This document shows, one piece after another, positions 59,489-64,000 of a DNA stretch of 64,000 nucleotides. This DNA comes from JBBQZU01 sp038207425. Lineage in GTDB: Bacteria > Bacteroidota > Bacteroidia > Flavobacteriales_D > Cryomorphaceae. Numbering within the stretch: position 1 is the stretch's first letter; the number at the start of each line of letters is the position of its first letter. Position numbers and translations under genes: made by a program. The stretch lies in contig JBBQZU010000004.1 of NCBI GenBank assembly GCA_038207425.1, positions 134,170-198,169 of the forward strand. The letters run 5' to 3'. The notes under the pieces are model-generated. The model was given only the letters and a program-made list of their open reading frames with translations, searched no databases and was not told the origin of the DNA.

Positions 59489-60561
59489 GGTGAGGTGCGT
59501 AAAAAGAGATATTTCAATAAAAATTCAATCAGAAAAAACACTGAAGCAATTGCAGCAAACCAGTAGTATTTCTCCGCCCGGCGGCTGTGTTCGGTTACAT
59601 TTATTTTGCTTCTTTCCAGCTCGTCTATTTCAGTAAAAATTTGCTTCAGAGCGTCATTGTCTGTCGCTCTGTAGTAGGAGCCGCCGGTCATTTTGGCGAT
59701 TTCTTCCATCAGCTCATCGTCTATTTTCACATCAACCAATTCATATTTATAGCGCCCATCAGGGTACATGGCAACCGGCGAGAGTGCCATGCCTCGTGTG
59801 CCCACTCCGATGGTATACACGCGCACTCCATAGCTTTTAGCAATTTCAGCAGCGGTGAGTGGAGCTATTGCACCGGTGTTGTTTTCACCATCGGTCATTA
59901 GTATTACCACCTTACTTTGGGCTTCGCTTTCGCGCAATCTGTTCACGGCATTGGCAAGGCCCAGACCGATGGCTGTGCCGCCTTGCACGAGCCCGCTCTT
60001 GATGTCTTTGAACAGGTTAATAAGCACTTGATGGTCTGTAGTAAGTGGGCACTGCGTAAAACTTTCGCCTTCATAAATCACCAAACCTATGCGGTCGTTG
60101 GGTCTTCCTTTTATGAAGCGAGTAGCCACTTCCTTTGAACTTTCAAGCCTGTTTGGTTTAAAATCCTGCGCAAGCATCGATGTTGAAACGTCCAATGCTA
60201 TCACAATATCAATCCCTTCGGTGGTTACATTTTGCCAACTGGTTTGCGATTGCGGCCTTGCCAGAGCTACAAACGTAAAGGCCAAAGCTGCGCTTCTCAA
60301 CAAAAATGGCAATTGAACCACAAGTTCATTGAATACATCACCTTCATTAGGGAACTGTTTCAGCGCCGTCAGTTGCACTTTAGGAAATCTGCGCCCGGAA
60401 CTCCATACATGGTATATTCCGGCCAGCGGTATAGCGAGCAATAGGTAAAACCATTCAGGAGCCTTATAGCTGTAGCTTTCGCGAAAATAGAACCAAATGC
60501 CTGCAGCAATCAGGGTACCTGATACCGCAAAAATAGTCGCTATGTATTGAGTCCTGTTCAT
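59485..60561 (-). CDS. batA: Aerotolerance protein BatA (VWA, membrane)
   Basis: The 358-residue protein has transmembrane helices at about 6-25, 38-52 and 80-100, a VWA domain (about 118-300) with MIDAS motif DVSTS in VIALDVSTSMLAQDF and VILMTDGENNTG, and a C-terminal helix (YWFAAIASVFFLIEFLLKY). It is a sister protein of BatB, and the two are about the same length. Together with the MoxR ATPase they are thought to form a metal-dependent chaperone-like complex; the molecular activity is not established. Confidence 0.92.
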   Translation of the reverse strand: MNRTQYIATIFAVSGTLIAAGIWFYFRESYSYKAPEWFYLLLAIPLAGIYHVWSSGRRFPKVQLTALKQFPNEGDVFNELVVQLPFLLRSAALAFTFVALARPQSQTSWQNVTTEGIDIVIALDVSTSMLAQDFKPNRLESSKEVATRFIKGRPNDRIGLVIYEGESFTQCPLTTDHQVLINLFKDIKSGLVQGGTAIGLGLANAVNRLRESEAQSKVVILMTDGENNTGAIAPLTAAEIAKSYGVRVYTIGVGTRGMALSPVAMYPDGRYKYELVDVKIDDELMEEIAKMTGGSYYRATDNDALKQIFTEIDELERSKINVTEHSRRAEKYYWFAAIASVFFLIEFLLKYLFLRTSP

Positions 60562-61559
60562 GCTTTTTTCTCGGCCCTTGATTCATTTTCTGCAGGGGCT
60601 ACCTCTGCCTGTGCAAGGGCAATAACTTCCCAGGTGGCCCTTACAAAGTCAATGGCGCGGGTTATTGCCGTTTCATTTTCAACTTCGTCGGGTTTTTCTT
60701 TGGCAAATTTTACGAGGTCGGAAGTGGCAAGAATACTCCGCAAGGTGTTAAGCCAAATGGTTTCAATTCCACTATATCGAAGACTGTTAAGCATTTGAGC
60801 AGTAGTGAGCTCATGAGCAGGAATTTTATACACCACTTCTATATAATCGCGGAGTGTATCCGTAATGATGGTATGGTGCAGTTTTACTTTTCCAACTGTG
60901 TAGTACCTGTCGCGCCGCAACTGCTCGATGCGTTCTATGGCAATGACATGAATAGGTTTTTCAGCTTCGGGCAATTTAACCGGCCCTCTCGCTTTGCGTT
61001 TCCTTTGTGTTTGTCTTACAAAATAAATTACGGTACCAAGCAAAATTAAACCACCTGCAAAGCCCGCTGCATAAGGCCAGTAAGCCATCAGGTAGTCTCG
61101 CCAGTTGAGGCTTACTTCTTCAATTTCCACAATATCCATCATGCCACCTGTGGTGTCTACTTCTACAGTTTGCACCGTGAAGAGGAATGCATCGGTTTGC
61201 GTAATACTGTCGTTGATTTGGAATTTAAAAGGTGGAATGGCATAGTACCCGCTGTCAAAACTGGTGATGGTGATACGCTGCTCAAGCCTTGCATCTGGTA
61301 CTTCCTGCCCGGTTTTCAGGGTGTCAATTTCAGTTTTAGAAATTACTTCCACATTGCCTACGATGGTATCTCCAATGGCAGGCCATTTTACTTTTGGTAT
61401 GCGGTCTTTTTCAAAGGGAACAGAAAGCCTAATTATTGCCTGCTCTCCGATTTTTATTGTGCTTTTATCTATCACCACATCGGGTGTTTGTGCCACAGCG
61501 ATTACCCCGCAGAGAATCGAAAGAAGCAATACAACCAAATGGCAACAGAAGCTTTTCAT
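60558..61559 (-). CDS. Bat-operon membrane protein between DUF58 and BatA
   Basis: The 333-residue protein has a signal peptide (LVVLLLSILCGVIAVAQ), a periplasmic beta domain (about 25-145: VVIDKSTIKIGEQAIIRLSV) related to the BatD repeats, one transmembrane helix (about 160-182: YWPYAAGFAGGLILLGTVIY) and a cytoplasmic helical part (185-333). It occupies the usual position of the unnamed membrane protein of Bacteroidota bat operons. Junctions: its start shares a base with the DUF58 stop (TAATG), and its stop overlaps batA by 4 bp. Confidence 0.82.
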   Translation of the reverse strand: MKSFCCHLVVLLLSILCGVIAVAQTPDVVIDKSTIKIGEQAIIRLSVPFEKDRIPKVKWPAIGDTIVGNVEVISKTEIDTLKTGQEVPDARLEQRITITSFDSGYYAIPPFKFQINDSITQTDAFLFTVQTVEVDTTGGMMDIVEIEEVSLNWRDYLMAYWPYAAGFAGGLILLGTVIYFVRQTQRKRKARGPVKLPEAEKPIHVIAIERIEQLRRDRYYTVGKVKLHHTIITDTLRDYIEVVYKIPAHELTTAQMLNSLRYSGIETIWLNTLRSILATSDLVKFAKEKPDEVENETAITRAIDFVRATWEVIALAQAEVAPAENESRAEKKA

Positions 61560-62431
61560 TATGAACGTTTAGCAAAGAGATTTCTCAAAGGGGTAATGTA
61601 TGATTCATGCGTGGCTATGGAAGCCATATCTACTCCGGCTCTTTTGCAGGCATTGGTCGCTTTGCTTGCCACCGATCGCGCAGCCGCCGCATATTTATCG
61701 CGCACTTTTTTACTGCCCGTATTTACCCATCGCACTTCTCCGGTTTCCGGATCTGCAAACTGAACCAAACCAAGGTTGGGCATTTCAGATTCACGATTGT
61801 CATAAATGCGAAGTGCCACAAGGTCGTGTTTTTTGTTAACCAGCCTCAAAGCATCTTCATACCCATCATCCATAAAGTCGGTAATGAGAAAGGCGATACT
61901 GCGTTTTTTCACCACATTATTGAGGTAGCGCAGTCCTGCGGAAATATTGGTTCCCTGCTTTTTTGGAGTCAATTCAAGTAGTTCGCGAATGATGCGAAGT
62001 ATATGTGATTTACCCTTCTTCGGCGGAATAAACTTTTCTACTTCATCGCTGAAGAAAATGATGCCGATCTTATCATTATTGGTAATGGCTGAGAAAGAGA
62101 GCACTGCACAAATTTCGGTAATCATTGATTTTTTTAGCTGCACTTTGGTACCAAAGCTATCAGAGCCCGAAACATCTACGAGCAGTATCACAGTCAGCTC
62201 CCTTTCTTCTTCAAAAATTTTCACGAAAGGGTGACCGAACCGCGCTGTAACGTTCCAATCGATGGTGCGAACTTCATCGCCTATGGCGTATTCGCGCACC
62301 TCACTGAAGGCCATGCCTTTGCCTTTGAACGCAGAATGATACTCTCCTGAAAAAATCTGGTTGGAGAGACCTTTTGTTTTGAGTTCAATGCGTCGTACTT
62401 TTTTGAGGAGTTCAGCGGTATCGGTAGCCAT
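61559..62431 (-). CDS. DUF58 protein of the bat operon
   Basis: At 290 residues it is a soluble member of the DUF58 family: the family signature YHSAFKGKGMAFSEVREYAI...DEVRTIDWNVTARFG is at about 31-68. A VWA-like fold follows with ILLVDVSGSDSFGTK and AFLITDFMDDGYEDAL. DUF58 proteins nearly always accompany MoxR ATPases. It is expected to act in the cytoplasm as the partner of the ATPase and possibly of BatA/BatB. It lies 9 bp after the moxR stop. Confidence 0.9.
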   Translation of the reverse strand: MATDTAELLKKVRRIELKTKGLSNQIFSGEYHSAFKGKGMAFSEVREYAIGDEVRTIDWNVTARFGHPFVKIFEEERELTVILLVDVSGSDSFGTKVQLKKSMITEICAVLSFSAITNNDKIGIIFFSDEVEKFIPPKKGKSHILRIIRELLELTPKKQGTNISAGLRYLNNVVKKRSIAFLITDFMDDGYEDALRLVNKKHDLVALRIYDNRESEMPNLGLVQFADPETGEVRWVNTGSKKVRDKYAAAARSVASKATNACKRAGVDMASIATHESYITPLRNLFAKRS

Positions 62432-62440
62432 TGCTTTGGG

Positions 62441-63493
62441 TTATGGTACTTCTACAGCGTTTAAAACCTGATTAATGATGTCTTCAACCTTCACATTCTC
62501 CGCTTCAGCTTCGTAAGTAAGGCCAATACGGTGGCGCATTACGTCGTGTGCAACGTTGCGCACATCTTCGGGTATTACGTAGCCACGGCGGTTCATGAAG
62601 GCGTAAGCTTTTGCTGTAATAGCCATACTAATACTTGCGCGTGGCGACGCCCCGAAACCAATAAGGCCTCTAAGTTTTGGAAGTTTGTAGTCTTCAGGTT
62701 TACGGGTGGCAAATACAAGATCAACGATGTAGCGCTCTATCTTTTCATCCATGTACACTTCGCGCACTGTTGCCCTCGCCTTTATTATTTCCTGGGCATT
62801 TACCACAGGTTTGGCTTTCGGAAATGGGGTGGTTGATACGTTATTGCGAATGATCAACCCTTCTTCGGTATAGTGGGGATAGTCAAGAACTACCTTTAGC
62901 ATAAAACGGTCAACCTGCGCTTCGGGAAGCGGGTAGGTGCCTTCCTGTTCAATAGGGTTTTGCGTGGCCAGCACCATAAATGGTTCAGGCAGCATGAATG
63001 TTTCTCCACCTATGGTAACCTGCCTTTCCTGCATGGCTTCCAGCAAGGCGCTCTGCACCTTCGCAGGGGCTCGGTTTATCTCGTCAGCCAGCACGAAATT
63101 GGCAAATACGGGTCCTTTCTTTACAGAAAAGTCTTGGGTTTTAGGATTGTAAATCATGGTGCCTACCACATCGGCGGGCAGCAGGTCAGGGGTGAATTGT
63201 ATGCGGCTGTAGCTGGCTTCTATGCAGTCGCTAAGCGCTTTTATTGCCAGGGTTTTGGCAAGTCCGGGTACCCCTTCGAGCAGTATATGGCCATTTGCCA
63301 TCAGGGCTATGATCAGTTTTTCCACCATATCCTTTTGGCCTACTATCACCTTTTCCATTTCAAGGGTGAGCAGATCAAGAAATGCACTTTCCTGCTGAAT
63401 TTTTGCATTCAGCGCGCGTATGTCGCCTTGTGTTCCGGTCATGGTGCCGCCCGAAGCAGCGCCAAACGACGAATTTGTCAGATTATCATTCAT
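62441..63493 (-). CDS. MoxR-family AAA+ ATPase, first gene of the bat operon
   Basis: The protein has 350 residues from ATG 63493. Walker A is EGVPGLAKT (73-81), Walker B is VLADEIN (134-140), sensor 1 is ATQNPIEQEGTYPLPEAQVD, and the C-terminal lid contains GASPRASISM (sensor 2 Arg). MoxR ATPases act as chaperones for assembly of VWA-containing complexes, here BatA/BatB. The first 25 residues are a Ser/Gly/Thr-rich extension (SSFGAASGGTMTGTQ), likely disordered. No gene lies between it and the IS copy at 63701. Confidence 0.93.
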   Translation of the reverse strand: MNDNLTNSSFGAASGGTMTGTQGDIRALNAKIQQESAFLDLLTLEMEKVIVGQKDMVEKLIIALMANGHILLEGVPGLAKTLAIKALSDCIEASYSRIQFTPDLLPADVVGTMIYNPKTQDFSVKKGPVFANFVLADEINRAPAKVQSALLEAMQERQVTIGGETFMLPEPFMVLATQNPIEQEGTYPLPEAQVDRFMLKVVLDYPHYTEEGLIIRNNVSTTPFPKAKPVVNAQEIIKARATVREVYMDEKIERYIVDLVFATRKPEDYKLPKLRGLIGFGASPRASISMAITAKAYAFMNRRGYVIPEDVRNVAHDVMRHRIGLTYEAEAENVKVEDIINQVLNAVEVP

Positions 63494-63700
63494 GCTGCGA
63501 ATGTATTACAGTACCATCAATTAAAGAAACGGGAATACATTATTCCCTCCTTAAAGCACAACGCAAAAGTCATAATATTGAAAGGGCGAACACCGTAATA
63601 GGCAGTTAAAAGATGTTAATGAATTGATATAAAGAATTTTATGTTCAATTTTAAATGCCAATTTGCAGCATGTGATGCACACTTAAAATCCATTTAAAAA

Positions 63701-64000
63701 ACAATATGATTCGCCGCAAAGTTACCACAACGTAAATAGGTTACGTTCGGGCATTCTACTTTTGGTTCAAAACAATGTTTATAAACATATTAGAATTTGC
63801 AGAGCAGTTTCCTAATGAATTTTCTTGCAGAGAAAATTTCCGTTTATTGCGCGAAAAATAAGGTGTAATTTGCAAAAAGTGTCAAGGCAAAAAGCATTAT
63901 TGGCTCAAGGCGAAATGGCAATGGCAATGTGCCGCTTGTGGCTTCAGGACTGGGTTGCGAAGTGGAACCATGATGGAAAGTGCGAAACTACCAGTGCGGA
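63701..64000 (+). mobile_element. Second IS1595-type copy, defective, cut by the window edge
   Basis: From 63701 the sequence is nearly identical to that starting at 53544, in the same orientation. It runs to the window end. Several point differences are present (for example T to G at the equivalent of 53557). Confidence 0.85.
63775..64000 (+). pseudogene. IS1595-family transposase, broken by a nonsense codon (partial)
   Basis: This corresponds to the transposase at 53618, starting at ATG 63775. Codon 29, CAA (Gln) in the intact copy, is TAA here (63859-63861). Another change converts the second internal ATG to ATA. The downstream zinc-ribbon part (CKKCQGKKHYW ... CAACGFRTG) is still readable in frame. 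Continues beyond the window. Confidence 0.85.

Noticed and set aside
53544..64000. Composite transposon carrying the bat operon as cargo
   Set aside because: Bat genes are core genes in this phylum and the second IS copy is defective; two independent insertions explain the layout more simply, though the pair is noted as a recombination substrate.

Overview
The window reads as a Bacteroidota chromosome, most likely from the Flavobacteriales side (Cryomorphaceae-like; the rank below phylum is inference). Four things support this: several secreted proteins end in type IX secretion (T9SS) sorting domains; there is a TonB-dependent receptor with an N-terminal carboxypeptidase-regulatory-like domain and a complete bat (aerotolerance) operon; upstream regions carry the Bacteroidota promoter form TTTG-N19..21-TAnnTTTG; and TTG/GTG starts are frequent with hardly any Shine-Dalgarno signal.

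Layout. 1-7.4 kb: 3' end of ilvE, a cluster of degenerate GCCACGAATGCACGAAT repeats, two related small proteins, a Thermus-type isocitrate dehydrogenase divergent from a LysR regulator, a decayed gene region, a second unrelated-type isocitrate dehydrogenase and a 3D-domain protein. 7.6-22.9 kb: secreted protein, sodium:solute symporter, secreted subtilase, lipoprotein, MORN-repeat protein, glycosyltransferase, M23 peptidase, PBP1A, di-heme peroxidase, cation/proton antiporter, secreted alpha/beta hydrolase. 23.1-36.5 kb: aldehyde dehydrogenase, an autoregulated-looking HTH/membrane pair, a two-gene unit of retropepsin-like protease plus a protein with four glycogen-binding modules, ornithine aminotransferase, RlmD-like methyltransferase, TPMT-like methyltransferase, c-type cytochrome, phosphoribosyltransferase, shikimate kinase, GNAT-like protein, tRNA-Lys, FISUMP lipoprotein, and a SatD/DUF3307 pair behind a 28-bp-periodic operator array. 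36.6-43.6 kb: TonB-dependent receptor, carboxypeptidase-regulatory-like protein, T9SS cargo and a large T9SS subtilase.

43.8-50.4 kb is a tightly overlapping five-gene operon joining an FAD oxidoreductase and a polytopic ferredoxin-type membrane protein to three glycosyltransferases (soluble DPM1-like, BcsA-like processive, polytopic GT-C-like). I consider it the best candidate for an undescribed system. It is followed by a secreted peptidylarginine-deiminase-like enzyme carrying a eukaryote-type somatomedin B domain, fibronectin type III modules and a T9SS tail. 53.5-64 kb: an intact IS1595-type element, a CBS-domain gene broken by an in-frame TGA, the eight-gene bat/moxR operon on the minus strand, and a second, defective IS copy at the window edge.

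Across the window an exact 14-bp motif (AGCCTTTCGGCAAA, containing the hairpin GCC-GAAA-GGC) occurs five times in coding and non-coding DNA, which is far more than expected by chance. All functions are inferred from sequence reading; no database search was run.
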